DNA of 64,000 nt from Fluviicola sp. (GTDB lineage Bacteria > Bacteroidota > Bacteroidia > Flavobacteriales_D > Crocinitomicaceae): assembly GCF_029266855.1 (NCBI RefSeq), contig NZ_JAQSWB010000004.1:1-64000 (forward strand), written 5' to 3'. Each line of letters opens with the position of its first letter. The first letter of the stretch is position 1. The position numbers and the translations under genes were made by a program. Under the pieces are notes generated by a model, which did not search any database, had not been told where the DNA came from, and saw only the letters and a list, made by a program, of their open reading frames with translations. Of the stretch, positions 1 through 8,602 are shown piece after piece.

Positions 1-929
1 CAAAGATGTAATTCCGGCTACCGGAGTCGTAACAATCGTTAAATCCAGGTTCTCAATACTGTCACAGCCATTTGCATTGGTAAACGCTACAGTGTAAAAG
101 CCACTTGTCGTGAACGTTTGTCCGTTCCAAACATAGGAATCACATGCCATTACTAAAGTGGTGTCTGCATCCGCTGAATTGATGATCAAATTCAGTGTGA
201 TAATGCTGTCACATCCCATAGAATTAGTCAGTGTTTGTGTGTATGTACCACTTGCAGTATAAGTTTGACCGTTTAGGGTATAACTTTCACAAGCTGCATT
301 AACAAGTGTTGAAGTACTTGAATTGTTAATTGTCAAGTTTAACGTGATTGTACTGTCGCATCCTGCGGCGTTCCCAATTACCTGTGTATAAACACCACTT
401 GTAGTATAAGTTGATCCGTTCAATGAGTATGAATCACAACCTGTTTCTGTTAATGTTGATACAGTAGACATATTGATTGTCAAAATCAAGGTAAGTGTAC
501 TATCACATCCTGCAGCATTCGTAAATAGTTGAGTGTATGTTCCGGAAGTCGTATATGTCGTTCCATTCAAAGTATAACTATCACAAGCCGACTCCGTCAG
601 TGATGCCGAAGTTGGTTGGTTGATAATCAAGTTCAATGTAATCGTACTGTCACATCCTGCAGCATTCGTCAATAGTTGAGTGTATGTTCCGGAAGTGGTG
701 TATGTTGTACCATTTAAGGTATAAGAGCTACATGAAGTTGCGTTTAACGTTTCAGTTGTAGAATAATTAATCGTCAAGTTCAATGTAAGCGTACTGTCGC
801 AACCTGATACACTTGTCAATACTTGTGTATACGTTCCTGAAAAACTGTATGTCGTTCCATTCAAAGTATAACTGTCACAAGAAGTTACAATAAGTGTATT
901 TGTAATTGCAGCAGGTTGTGTAATCGTAA
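1..929 (-). repeat. Six CDSYTLNG repeats (coding), array continues off the left edge
   Basis: Six units of about 45 codons (one starts CSSY, one CESY) containing CDSYTLNGTTYTTSGTYTQ followed by 'GCDSTITLNLTIN'. They follow directly on the SprB array. Each unit holds paired CDS motifs, about 30 residues apart. The unit nearest the left edge (CDSYVWNGQTFTTSG) is the most divergent. Confidence 0.8.
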
Positions 930-3900
930 ATGATTGAGATGCATTACAACCATTCGCGTCCATTACATTACAAGTCCATGTTCCAGCATTAAGGCCAGTT
1001 ATAGACGTGGTTCCGTCACCTGTTGGAGTTCCCGGATCCCAGTCGTAAGTGTAACCCGGAGTTCCACCTGTTGGGGTGTTGATAGCAGCAGCACCTGTTG
1101 CATCGCCGTTACAGGCAATGTTTGTTTGTGTAGCAGCTGTTACCGAAAGAGCCGGTGGTTCTGTCACTGTAAAACTTTGTGAAGCAGCACATCCGTTTGC
1201 ATCTGTTGCCGTTACAGTGTAAGTCCCTGCAGTCAGACCCGTAATAGCAGTTGTCCCGTCACCTGTTGGTGTTCCCGGAGCCCAGTCGTAAGTATAACCC
1301 GGAGTACCGCCTGTTGGTGTATTGATCGCAGCAGCACCTGTTGCACCGCCGTTACAAGCAATGTTTGTTTGTGTAGCAGCTGTAACCGAAAGAGCTGTAG
1401 GCTCAGTCACTGTAAAACTTTGTGAAGCAACACATCCGTTTGCATCTGTTACGTTTACAGTCCATGTTCCGGCAGTAAGTCCTGTTACGGAAACTGTTCC
1501 GTCACCTGTTGGTGTTCCCGGTGTCCAGTTGTATGTGTAACCCGGAGTTCCACCGCTTGGTGTATTGATCGCAGCAGCACCTGTTGCACCGCCGTTACAA
1601 GCAATGTTAGTTTGTGTAGCAGCCGTTACCGAAAGAGCAGTTGGTTGGGTCACGGTAAAACTTTGTGAAGCAACACATCCGTTTGCATCTGTTACGTTTA
1701 CATTCCACGTTCCGGCAGTAAGTCCTGTTACGGAAACTGTGCCGTCACCTGTTGGTGTTCCCGGAGCCCAGTCATATGTGTAGCCTAGAGTTCCACCCGT
1801 TGGTGTATTGATCGCAGCAGCACCTGTTGCACCGCCGTTACAAGAAACATTTGTTTGTGTAGCAGCTGTAACCGAAAGAGCCGTTGGTTGGGTCACTGTA
1901 AAAATTTGTGAAGCAACACATCCGTTTGCGTCTGTTACGTTTACAGTCCATGTTCCTGCAGTAAGTCCTGTTACGGAAACTGTTCCGTCACCTGTTGGTG
2001 TTCCCGGAGTCCAGTCGTAAGTGTAGCCCGGAGTCCCACCTGTTGGTGTGTTGATAGCAGCAGCACCTGTTGCATCGCCGTTACAGGCAATGTTTGTTTG
2101 TGAAGCAGCTGTTACTGAAAGAGCTGTTGCTTGAGTCACTGTAAAACTTTGTGAAGCAACACATCCGTTTGCATCTGTTACGTTTACAGTCCATGTTCCT
2201 GCAGTAAGTCCTGTTACGGAAACTGTTCCGTCACCTGTCGGGTTACCCGGTGTCCAGTTATATGTGTAACCCGGAGTACCGCCTGTTGGTGTATTGATCG
2301 CAGCAGCACCTGTTGCACCGCCATTACAAGCAATGTTTGTTTGTGTAGCAGCTGTTACCGAAAGAGCCGTTGGTTGGGTTACTGTAAAAATTCGTGAAGC
2401 AACACATCCGTTTGCATCTGTTACAGTACATGTCCATGTTCCAGCTGTCAATCCTGTTACGGTAGTGGATCCGTCACCGGTAGGAGTTCCTGGTGTCCAG
2501 TCATAGGTATAACCCGGAGTACCGCCCGTTGGGGTATTGATAGCAGCGGCTCCATTCGAACCACCGTTACAAGCTACATTTGTTTGGGATGAAGCAGTTA
2601 CGGAGATAGCTGTCGGTTGAGTTACCGTTATTCCGGAAACTGCTCCGGTACATCCGTTTGCATCTGTGATTGTCACTGAGTAAGTTCCCGCGGCAAGACC
2701 CGTTCTGTCTTCTGTTGTTGGTCCGCTGGCCCAATTGAATGTATATGGTCCTGTTCCTCCCGTAGGAGTAAGGTTAATGGCTCCGTTGGTTCCAGGGTTA
2801 CAAGAAACATTCGTTACAACTGTTGTTCCGCTTACTGCTGCTGTAGGTTGTGTTACGGTAATACCGGTCACATTACGCGTACACCCGTTGGCATCGGTAA
2901 TGATTACAGCATACGTACCTGCGGCAAGGCCCGTGCGGTCTTCTGTCGTGATTCCGCCACCCCAGTTATAAGTATAGCCTCCGGCTCCACCTGAAGCTGT
3001 GAGGTTGATCGCTCCGTTTGTACCTCCGTTGCAGGAAACGTTCGTTACTACAGTAGAACCGGAAATTGATGTTGGTTGTGTAACTGTTATTCCTGAAACC
3101 GTTCCCGTACAAGCATTCACGTCAGTGATTGTAACGGAGTAAGTGCCTGCAGCTATACCTACACGGTCTTCTGTTGTCGGTCCGCTGGCCCAATTGAAAG
3201 TATATGGTCCTGTTCCGCCGGTAGGAGTAAGGTTAATTGCTCCACTTGTTCCACTGTTGCAAGAAACATTCGTTACAACTGTTGTTCCTGAAACTGCTGC
3301 TGTAGGTTGTGTTACGGTAATACCGGTAACGTTGCGGGTACATGCATTTGCATCAGTAATGATTACAGCATAAGTACCTGCAGCAAGACCCGTGCGGTCT
3401 TCGGTAGTGATTCCACCGCCCCAGTTATAAGTATACCCCCCGGCTCCGCCGGAAGATGTAAGGTTGATAGCTCCGTTTGTTCCTCCGTTACAGGCAACGT
3501 TCGTTACAACGGTAGTTCCGTTAAGAATTGGAGGTGCAGTAAGATTAAATGTCTGAGTTTTTGAACAACCTAAACCGTCTGTTACAGTACATGTATACGT
3601 TTGAGCAGTGAGTCCTGTTACGGAAACCGTTCCGTCTCCGCTTGGATTTCCTGGTGCCCAGTTATACGAATAACCGCCTAATCCACCTGTTGGTGTATTG
3701 ATAGCAGCCGCACCGTTTGATCCGCCGAAGCAGCTTACGTTGGTTTGTGTATTTGGAGTAACTACAATAGCAGCTACTTGAGTAATATTAAAGTTTACCG
3801 CAGCCGTACAACCGATGTTGTCGCTTACCGTACATGTCCATGTTCCGGCAGTAAGTCCCGATGCGGTAGTTGTACCATCACCTGTTGGAGTTCCCGGTGT

Positions 3901-5604
3901 CCAGTCATAAGTATAAGGCGCAACACCGTTACTTGCAGCATTTACCGTTGCAGAACCTGTATTGCCTCCGAAACATGCAATGTTTGTTTGGGAATTGGCG
4001 GTTAACAAAATACCCGTTGCTGGTTGGGTGATCGTTATTCCGGAAACTGTTCCCGGACATCCGTTGGCATCTCTGATAGTCACCGTGTAAGTTCCCGCAG
4101 CGAGTCCTGTTCTGTCTTCCGTTGTGGCTCCGCCTACCCAGCTAAAAGTATAACCGGGTGTTCCGCCGGAAGGTGTAAGGTTAATGGTTCCGTTTGCCCC
4201 GCCGTTGCAGGTATTGTTAGTAACAGAAGTGGTTCCGGTAATAGTTCCGCAACTTTTGAAAATATAAACGGAACCTGCATCCCCAAGTGTATTTGCTCCG
4301 GCAGCATCTTCATCTTCGTAAGGAGCGCCAACAATTGCATAATCTCCTGAAATGGCTACTGATTTACCGAAATTATCGTCTGCCGCTCTGTCGGAAGCCA
4401 CAATTTTATTGCTCTGTGTCCAGATAGTTCCTGCTCTGCTAAAAACATAAGCCGATCCTGAACTGGAAAGTGTAGCACCTCCTGATGAATTCTCATCTTC
4501 GTATTGAGTACCCACAATGGCATAGTCTCCCGATATAGATACGGAATTAGCAAAGTTATCGTTTGCAGCTCTGTCTGAAGCAACGATTTTCTGTTGCTGT
4601 GCCCAGGTCGTACCTGTTCTTGTAAAAACATAGGCAGATCCTGCGCTAGAGGCTAAGTTTCCACCTGCCGCATCTTCATCTTCGTTTTGAGCTCCGATTA
4701 TCAGATCGGCGCCGGAAATGGATACAGACCAGCCGAATGCGTCAAGAGTACCTCTGTCTGAAGCAACAATTTTCTGTTGCTGTGCCCAGCTTGTACCCGT
4801 TCTGAAAAAGACATAAGCAGATCCTGCATCCGTAAGTGTATTGATTTCTGCAGCATCCTGGTCTTCGTTAATAGCACCAACAACTACATAATCTCCAGAA
4901 ATGGCTACTGCGTGACCGAAATTATCACCGGCGTTCCTGGCTGAAGCAACAATTTTCTGCTCTTGTGCCCAGGTTGTGAGCGTTCTTTTATAAATATAAG
5001 CAGCTCCTGCAGCTGAAATTCCAAGCGCGCCTGAAGCATTTAAATCCTGTAATAAAGCTCCCACAACAACGTAGTCACCGGAAATCGCTACTGATATTCC
5101 AAAGTAATCCCCCGTCTGTCTGTCCGAAGCAACGATTTTCTGTTCCTCTGCCCAGCTTGCGCCTGTTCGTTTAAAAACATAAGCAGAACCGGCATCCGAT
5201 AAAGGACTTGCATTTACCGCGTTTTCATTATCATAAACAGCCCCGACAACTGCATAGTCGCCGGAAATTGCTACGCTGACCCCAAAATGATCATCGGAAT
5301 TGCCGTCTGAAGCAACTATTTTTTGCATCTGTATCCAGTTTGCACCGCTTTTCTGGAAAATATAGGCAGATCCCGAGCCGTCATTGGGAGCACCAACAAT
5401 TGCATAATCCCCCGAAATAGCTACGGAAGCTCCTAGGCGCTCACCGGAAGCCCTGTCGGACGCGACCGTTTTAATAATTTGATCCCAGTTTTGGGAGAAG
5501 GTGTTTCCGCTCCATAGAAATACCGCGAGCAGGAGTAAAAACATTTTTAGTCCTGCTGGGAACTCTTTTTTTCCGAATAATGGAAAAAGTACTTTTCTTT
5601 TCAT
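1..5604 (-). CDS. Giant T9SS-type surface adhesin, FG-GAP propeller plus SprB repeats (3' end outside window)
   Basis: One uninterrupted minus-strand frame from ATG at 5604 to the left edge gives 1868 codons; the C-terminus, where a T9SS sorting domain would be expected, is missing. Residues 1-38 form a long basic/hydrophobic signal peptide ending FSQ; an internal ATG at 5544 (MFLLLLAVFLWSGNTFSQ) is an alternative start. Residues about 39-450 are seven FG-GAP-like units with core 'SVAISGDYAIVGA', 'GSAYVF' and 'QKIVASDR', probably a seven-bladed beta-propeller with acidic 'EDEDAAG' loops that may bind calcium. Residues about 455-1570 are 14 SprB repeats (core 'ACNGGATGAAAINTPTGG'). After that come six units with 'CDSYTLNGTTYTTSGTYTQ'. 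SprB-type proteins act as cell-surface gliding adhesins in Flavobacterium; a similar role here is inference. The architecture is clear, the exact function is not. Confidence 0.9.
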   Translation of the reverse strand, partial: MKRKVLFPLFGKKEFPAGLKMFLLLLAVFLWSGNTFSQNWDQIIKTVASDRASGERLGASVAISGDYAIVGAPNDGSGSAYIFQKSGANWIQMQKIVASDGNSDDHFGVSVAISGDYAVVGAVYDNENAVNASPLSDAGSAYVFKRTGASWAEEQKIVASDRQTGDYFGISVAISGDYVVVGALLQDLNASGALGISAAGAAYIYKRTLTTWAQEQKIVASARNAGDNFGHAVAISGDYVVVGAINEDQDAAEINTLTDAGSAYVFFRTGTSWAQQQKIVASDRGTLDAFGWSVSISGADLIIGAQNEDEDAAGGNLASSAGSAYVFTRTGTTWAQQQKIVASDRAANDNFANSVSISGDYAIVGTQYEDENSSGGATLSSSGSAYVFSRAGTIWTQSNKIVASDRAADDNFGKSVAISGDYAIVGAPYEDEDAAGANTLGDAGSVYIFKSCGTITGTTSVTNNTCNGGANGTINLTPSGGTPGYTFSWVGGATTEDRTGLAAGTYTVTIRDANGCPGTVSGITITQPATGILLTANSQTNIACFGGNTGSATVNAASNGVAPYTYDWTPGTPTGDGTTTASGLTAGTWTCTVSDNIGCTAAVNFNITQVAAIVVTPNTQTNVSCFGGSNGAAAINTPTGGLGGYSYNWAPGNPSGDGTVSVTGLTAQTYTCTVTDGLGCSKTQTFNLTAPPILNGTTVVTNVACNGGTNGAINLTSSGGAGGYTYNWGGGITTEDRTGLAAGTYAVIITDANACTRNVTGITVTQPTAAVSGTTVVTNVSCNSGTSGAINLTPTGGTGPYTFNWASGPTTEDRVGIAAGTYSVTITDVNACTGTVSGITVTQPTSISGSTVVTNVSCNGGTNGAINLTASGGAGGYTYNWGGGITTEDRTGLAAGTYAVIITDANGCTRNVTGITVTQPTAAVSGTTVVTNVSCNPGTNGAINLTPTGGTGPYTFNWASGPTTEDRTGLAAGTYSVTITDANGCTGAVSGITVTQPTAISVTASSQTNVACNGGSNGAAAINTPTGGTPGYTYDWTPGTPTGDGSTTVTGLTAGTWTCTVTDANGCVASRIFTVTQPTALSVTAATQTNIACNGGATGAAAINTPTGGTPGYTYNWTPGNPTGDGTVSVTGLTAGTWTVNVTDANGCVASQSFTVTQATALSVTAASQTNIACNGDATGAAAINTPTGGTPGYTYDWTPGTPTGDGTVSVTGLTAGTWTVNVTDANGCVASQIFTVTQPTALSVTAATQTNVSCNGGATGAAAINTPTGGTLGYTYDWAPGTPTGDGTVSVTGLTAGTWNVNVTDANGCVASQSFTVTQPTALSVTAATQTNIACNGGATGAAAINTPSGGTPGYTYNWTPGTPTGDGTVSVTGLTAGTWTVNVTDANGCVASQSFTVTEPTALSVTAATQTNIACNGGATGAAAINTPTGGTPGYTYDWAPGTPTGDGTTAITGLTAGTYTVTATDANGCAASQSFTVTEPPALSVTAATQTNIACNGDATGAAAINTPTGGTPGYTYDWDPGTPTGDGTTSITGLNAGTWTCNVMDANGCNASQSFTITQPAAITNTLIVTSCDSYTLNGTTYSFSGTYTQVLTSVSGCDSTLTLNLTINYSTTETLNATSCSSYTLNGTTYTTSGTYTQLLTNAAGCDSTITLNLIINQPTSASLTESACDSYTLNGTTYTTSGTYTQLFTNAAGCDSTLTLILTINMSTVSTLTETGCDSYSLNGSTYTTSGVYTQVIGNAAGCDSTITLNLTINNSSTSTLVNAACESYTLNGQTYTASGTYTQTLTNSMGCDSIITLNLIINSADADTTLVMACDSYVWNGQTFTTSGFYTVAFTNANGCDSIENLDLTIVTTPVAGITSL
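930..4254 (-). repeat. Array of 14 SprB repeats (coding)
   Basis: Fourteen units of about 75-82 codons, each starting near a CNGG/CFGG motif and ending with 'DANGCxxxxxFTVTQPTA'. Two subtypes exist: long units ('YTYDWTPGTPTGDGT...TAGTWTVNVTDANGC') and short units ('YTFNWASGPTTEDRTGLAAGTY'). The units between about 1.1 and 2.6 kb are spaced at exactly 243 bp and are very similar at DNA level. Confidence 0.85.
4255..5490 (-). repeat. Seven FG-GAP-type beta-propeller repeats (coding)
   Basis: Seven consecutive units of about 50-60 codons, each with the pattern W-x-Q-x-QKIVASDR, then DxFG-x-SVxISGDYxxVGA, then GSAYVFxRTG. The fifth unit deviates (SISGADLIIGA). Several units carry an acidic loop such as NEDEDAAG or YEDENSSGG. 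Seven copies suit a closed propeller. Confidence 0.8.
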
Positions 5605-6133
5605 AATGTATGTTTTTGTCTCAAACAAGAATGTGACAGTGGTTGAAACTATTTCCCCGCGAAGGTAGAGCTAAGTTCGGGGTAACAATTTTTCGGAAAT
5701 TGTTTCAGGTAGGCTTTGGCATGAAAATCAGTGAAAATGATGGAATATACCCGCTGGAACCCTTACTGAGCGGATAGAGCAAGGGTAAGCCCCTGATTTC
5801 AAAAAAAATAGTTCGCCAAATGAAAATTACAGTGAAAATGTAGTTTTTCGGGGATAACACAATTGATCACAGCCAAAGCACGACGTGACAAAAGAGATCA
5901 AATAAACGCGGAAGGCCGGAATTTGATCGTTCGTGATCACCTACCAGAAGTACATAATTTACAGATAACCGCAGCTGCTACTTTTTGTCCTCCCAACAGG
6001 AAATGAAATATGCCTCTCCTTCCTGAAGAGAAGAAAAAGCTGTTTTTGATAATACAAATTTTAATGCCGCATTGCAATTACCTGTCTTGAGTGGTACAAA
6101 GCAAGCTTTTGCCTCAAGAACAAATGACCCTAA
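5605..6133. other. Intergenic region, no gene seen
   Basis: This 529-bp gap lies between two minus-strand genes. The only candidate signal is a weak promoter for the adhesin on the minus strand: TACCTTCG (one mismatch to TAnnTTTG) at 5660-5667 with TTG 18 nt upstream at 5686-5688. A 7-bp inverted repeat (TCTTGAG...CTCAAGA, about 6092-6121) lies beyond the 6134 gene but has no T-run. Nothing else was recognised. Confidence 0.4.
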
Positions 6134-6973
6134 CTAATCTTGTTTGATGAACCGGGCGGTTTTCATGCTGTCAGAACTACTCATTTCAAGGAAGTAAACC
6201 CCTGGGTGCAACGAAGATATATCTATACTTCCATCCGAACCGATCATCCCTTTCTGCATGGTTTCCGCACCATTAAACGAATAAATACGATAAGCAGTGA
6301 GTGGAAAAGCACTTTCTATCCGAATCTCTTTTGATGCAGGAATGGGAAAAACTTTCACTTCAAAATCCAAAGAGAGATCATCCAACGATGCAACAGATTG
6401 GAAAACGCCACATTCTCCGTGCTGAGCAGAATGATAATATATCAGTGTTTTTGAAAACCAATCCCCACCCTGGATCGGTGCAGTAGGATCAAATCTGTAA
6501 TAATAAGGGCCGCCAAGACCCAGGTACAGATCGGAATACCATATTTGCGGTTCAAAACAGGAAGTATCGTGATTTGAATGCAACCTCTCGTATGTAACTC
6601 CGCAGGCAGACACGAGTAATGTATCAGTTACAGGAAGGCAACTGGTAGAAGTGAAATGTGCTGCCGGTGCATTTAAATTGGTAACAACCAGTGTATCAAT
6701 ATAATAATCATAAAAAGAGGGGGTTTGCATAAATCCCTGTACATAGTCCAGCCTGTTGATGACATAATACAGCGTATCCATCCCATTCGAATAATACTTA
6801 GCGATTACCGTATCCGTTTGGATCAAAGGGATTGGCGGACCTGGGTATGATCCCATAGAATTTACCTGGAACACATCCCCGATATCGAAATCGTAGATCT
6901 GTGCATTACTTGGTTGTGCATAACTCATTTTCAAGCTAAAGCAGGAAATAAATAAAAAGAGAAGTGTTTTCAT
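6134..6973 (-). CDS. Secreted protein with type A T9SS C-terminal sorting domain
   Basis: 279 residues. Residues 1-19 are a signal peptide (MKTLLFLFISCFSLKMSYAQ). The middle (about 20-200) has no recognised domain; it is rich in Tyr/Asp and contains paired cysteines. The last 75 residues, starting near 'FEVKVFPIPASKEIRIES' and including 'LHPGVYFLEMSSSD', match the Por secretion/type A sorting domain that directs export across the outer membrane. The family of the cargo part is unknown. Upstream, a weak TATATTTT box (6994-7001) is the only promoter candidate. The gene stands alone, on the same strand as its neighbours. Confidence 0.8.
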   Translation of the reverse strand: MKTLLFLFISCFSLKMSYAQPSNAQIYDFDIGDVFQVNSMGSYPGPPIPLIQTDTVIAKYYSNGMDTLYYVINRLDYVQGFMQTPSFYDYYIDTLVVTNLNAPAAHFTSTSCLPVTDTLLVSACGVTYERLHSNHDTSCFEPQIWYSDLYLGLGGPYYYRFDPTAPIQGGDWFSKTLIYYHSAQHGECGVFQSVASLDDLSLDFEVKVFPIPASKEIRIESAFPLTAYRIYSFNGAETMQKGMIGSDGSIDISSLHPGVYFLEMSSSDSMKTARFIKQD

Positions 6974-7091
6974 GGTGTGGAGATTTAAGACCTAAAATAT
7001 ACAACTTTTTGTTGAACAGCAAAAAAAATAAGAACACAACTAACTTTTAATCAAGTCGTTAAAATTAATGCCGAAGTAATTTACTTGCAAT

Positions 7092-8153
7092 TTACCTTAA
7101 GAGATTTGCATGCCCCGTCAAAACCTTCTTTTCGCTTGTATTGGCAGCTTTATATTCCAATTTCCATCCGAAAACACCTTCTTTGGCAGGCAAGCCGTTG
7201 TAGGTTCCATCCCAGCCCGTTCCGGCATCTTGAGAAGTAAATACGATCTCTCCCCAACGATTATAGACATCAAAACGGTATTCCAAAGGATCGTAGCCAC
7301 AAACAAAAACAGGATTGAAAACATTGTTGTGTTCGTCTCCATTGGGAGTGAAGGTGTTGGGGACATAGTAGATGATTTCGTCGTCTGCAAGATTCAATTG
7401 AAGGTTGTCCCAGAAAATGTAAGCTTGCCCTCCGTTTAATGCAGTGTGTTGTTCAACATCAACATAACCACATTGACCTCCAAGCATAATAGAATAAATA
7501 TCTTCTTGAGGTGTAAAAAACAAATAGGATGTACCCCATGACTCCTGCATTGTATACCTCATCCTTCCAAGTTCTTTCCAACCAAAACTTTCAGGACAGT
7601 CATAAGTTTGAAGCGGAAATGGATTACAACTGGTTTTTCCAAATATTACCAGATTAAGGGAAATAGGAGGTGTTTCTATTTCTGATAATGGAAGTGCTAC
7701 ATTTGCGGCAACATTGAATTCTAATAAATAAGATTGACCTGCTAATAAAGGTCCGTTTAAACAGGTTCCAAGGTATTCCATCCAATCCCAATGAAAAATA
7801 GTCGCTACACAATTGGTCCCATCAGGAATTGGTAAACTTACCAGATTAGAGATATATCCGTTGGTAGAGAAAAGATCAGTCGTTGCCAAAGTTGCTTGTT
7901 CCCAACCTTCTGCACAATTTAACTGGCTATAATCGGTAGGAATACAATTTGTGTTTTCAAACGAAGGATTTGGAATCAGTGAAATCTTGAATGTATCTGT
8001 ACGAGTACACGGACAATCTTCTATATCATACAAATCAATTAACCGATCTCCATCATCATCCATGTTGTTGTTGCAAATTTCCTGACCAATCGAAAAACCG
8101 GTCGTAAAAACAAGGAGGGTGAATAGTATAAGTGAATGAATGAATGGTTTCAT
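7092..8153 (-). CDS. Secreted protein with gliding-associated CHU_C (type B T9SS) domain
   Basis: 353 residues from the chosen ATG at 8153, which starts a clean signal peptide (MKPFIHSLILFTLLVFTTGF, cleavage near IGQ). The frame can be extended to 8192, but that would run through the TATATTTG promoter box at 8180-8187, so the shorter start is preferred. After the signal comes a short acidic 'NNNMDDDGDRLIDLYD' stretch, a calcium-binding-like motif often found at the start of Bacteroidota secreted proteins. A central domain of about 200 residues resembles a beta-sandwich but is not assigned. The last 90 residues are CHU_C: 'NTFTPNGDEHNNVF', 'VYNRWGEIVF', 'WDGTYNG'. Such proteins are exported by T9SS and attached to, or released from, the surface. 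Confidence 0.85.
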   Translation of the reverse strand: MKPFIHSLILFTLLVFTTGFSIGQEICNNNMDDDGDRLIDLYDIEDCPCTRTDTFKISLIPNPSFENTNCIPTDYSQLNCAEGWEQATLATTDLFSTNGYISNLVSLPIPDGTNCVATIFHWDWMEYLGTCLNGPLLAGQSYLLEFNVAANVALPLSEIETPPISLNLVIFGKTSCNPFPLQTYDCPESFGWKELGRMRYTMQESWGTSYLFFTPQEDIYSIMLGGQCGYVDVEQHTALNGGQAYIFWDNLQLNLADDEIIYYVPNTFTPNGDEHNNVFNPVFVCGYDPLEYRFDVYNRWGEIVFTSQDAGTGWDGTYNGLPAKEGVFGWKLEYKAANTSEKKVLTGHANLLR

Positions 8154-8179
8154 TTGAATGAATAGCATTTTAGATTCCT

Positions 8180-8187
8180 CAAATATA
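8180..8187 (-). promoter_or_regulatory. Predicted -7 box TATATTTG for the 7092-8153 gene
   Basis: Exact match to the Bacteroidota TAnnTTTG element on the minus strand, 26 nt upstream of the ATG at 8153. It lies inside the longer possible reading frame and therefore decides the start. Confidence 0.6.
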
Positions 8188-8350
8188 ATCACTTTTTCAC
8201 ATTAATACACACATGTGAGCAATATTTATTCTTAATGCTGCTTACTGCTCGTAAAGATTTTACCTGCCCCTTACTCTATATTCCAGGTATAGGTAAAGTA
8301 TGGATTAAGTATAGGTAAAGCATAGGTAAAGCGCAGATACCCCACCTTTC

Positions 8351-8382
8351 AAACTACGAAGCTCAAAAGAGCGAAGTAGTTT
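8351..8382. repeat. Hairpin with symmetrical GAA/GAA internal loop
   Basis: AAACTAC pairs with GTAGTTT (7 bp) and GCTC pairs with GAGC (4 bp) around an AAAA loop. Between the two stems, GAA faces GAA. No T-run follows on either strand. Confidence 0.5.
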
Positions 8383-8558
8383 CAAACTGCGAAACTTCAG
8401 TGCTGAAAGCCCTGACCAAAGCGTCAGTATTGGAAACCTTGACCGTAGCGACTGTGGAAGCAATCTTACACTTTGCTGGCGCGAGCCTCAGGCTCGTGTC
8501 AATATTAGCCTTAATAAGCCAACAATTGCAAGTTTATCTCAGATTCCATTCATTCGTA

Positions 8559-8576
8559 TCCCGATAGCTATCGGGA
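8559..8576. repeat. Perfect 18-bp palindrome
   Basis: TCCCGATAGCTATCGGGA is identical to its reverse complement. To my knowledge this palindrome recurs in intergenic DNA of other Flavobacteriia, but I cannot check that here. Confidence 0.7.
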
Positions 8577-8602
8577 CGTAATTCGGAATTCGGAATTAAG
8601 AA

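Larger units (their letters stand above)
8193..8602. repeat. Non-coding patch of palindromes and short direct repeats
   Basis: No gene is seen in this gap. From left to right it holds three copies of ATAGGTAAAG (8289-8298, 8311-8320, 8322-8331), a hairpin at 8351-8382, two imperfect copies of a unit of about 27 bp containing 'TTGACC' and 'AGCG' (about 8401-8455), a GC-rich hairpin CGAGCC-TCA-GGCTCG (8482-8496), and a perfect 18-bp palindrome TCCCGATAGCTATCGGGA (8559-8576). The patch ends with repeated GGAATTC/GGAATTA words (8580-8603). It resembles a REP-type intergenic mosaic. Confidence 0.6.

Noticed and set aside
1101-2569. CRISPR-like regular spacing
   Set aside because: The period is 243 bp, the units are coding and similar along their whole length, there are no unique spacers, and no cas genes are present.
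934-4350. Many plus-strand open frames of 70-108 codons with repeated MIAAAPVAPPLQ-like starts
   Set aside because: They are antisense to the SprB repeats, recur with the same 243-bp period, and have low-complexity Cys/Ser-rich or Ala/Val/Pro-rich products. The minus-strand adhesin frame explains them.
6092-6121. Terminator after the 6134-6973 gene
   Set aside because: The 7-bp inverted repeat has a long loop and no T-run on the relevant strand.
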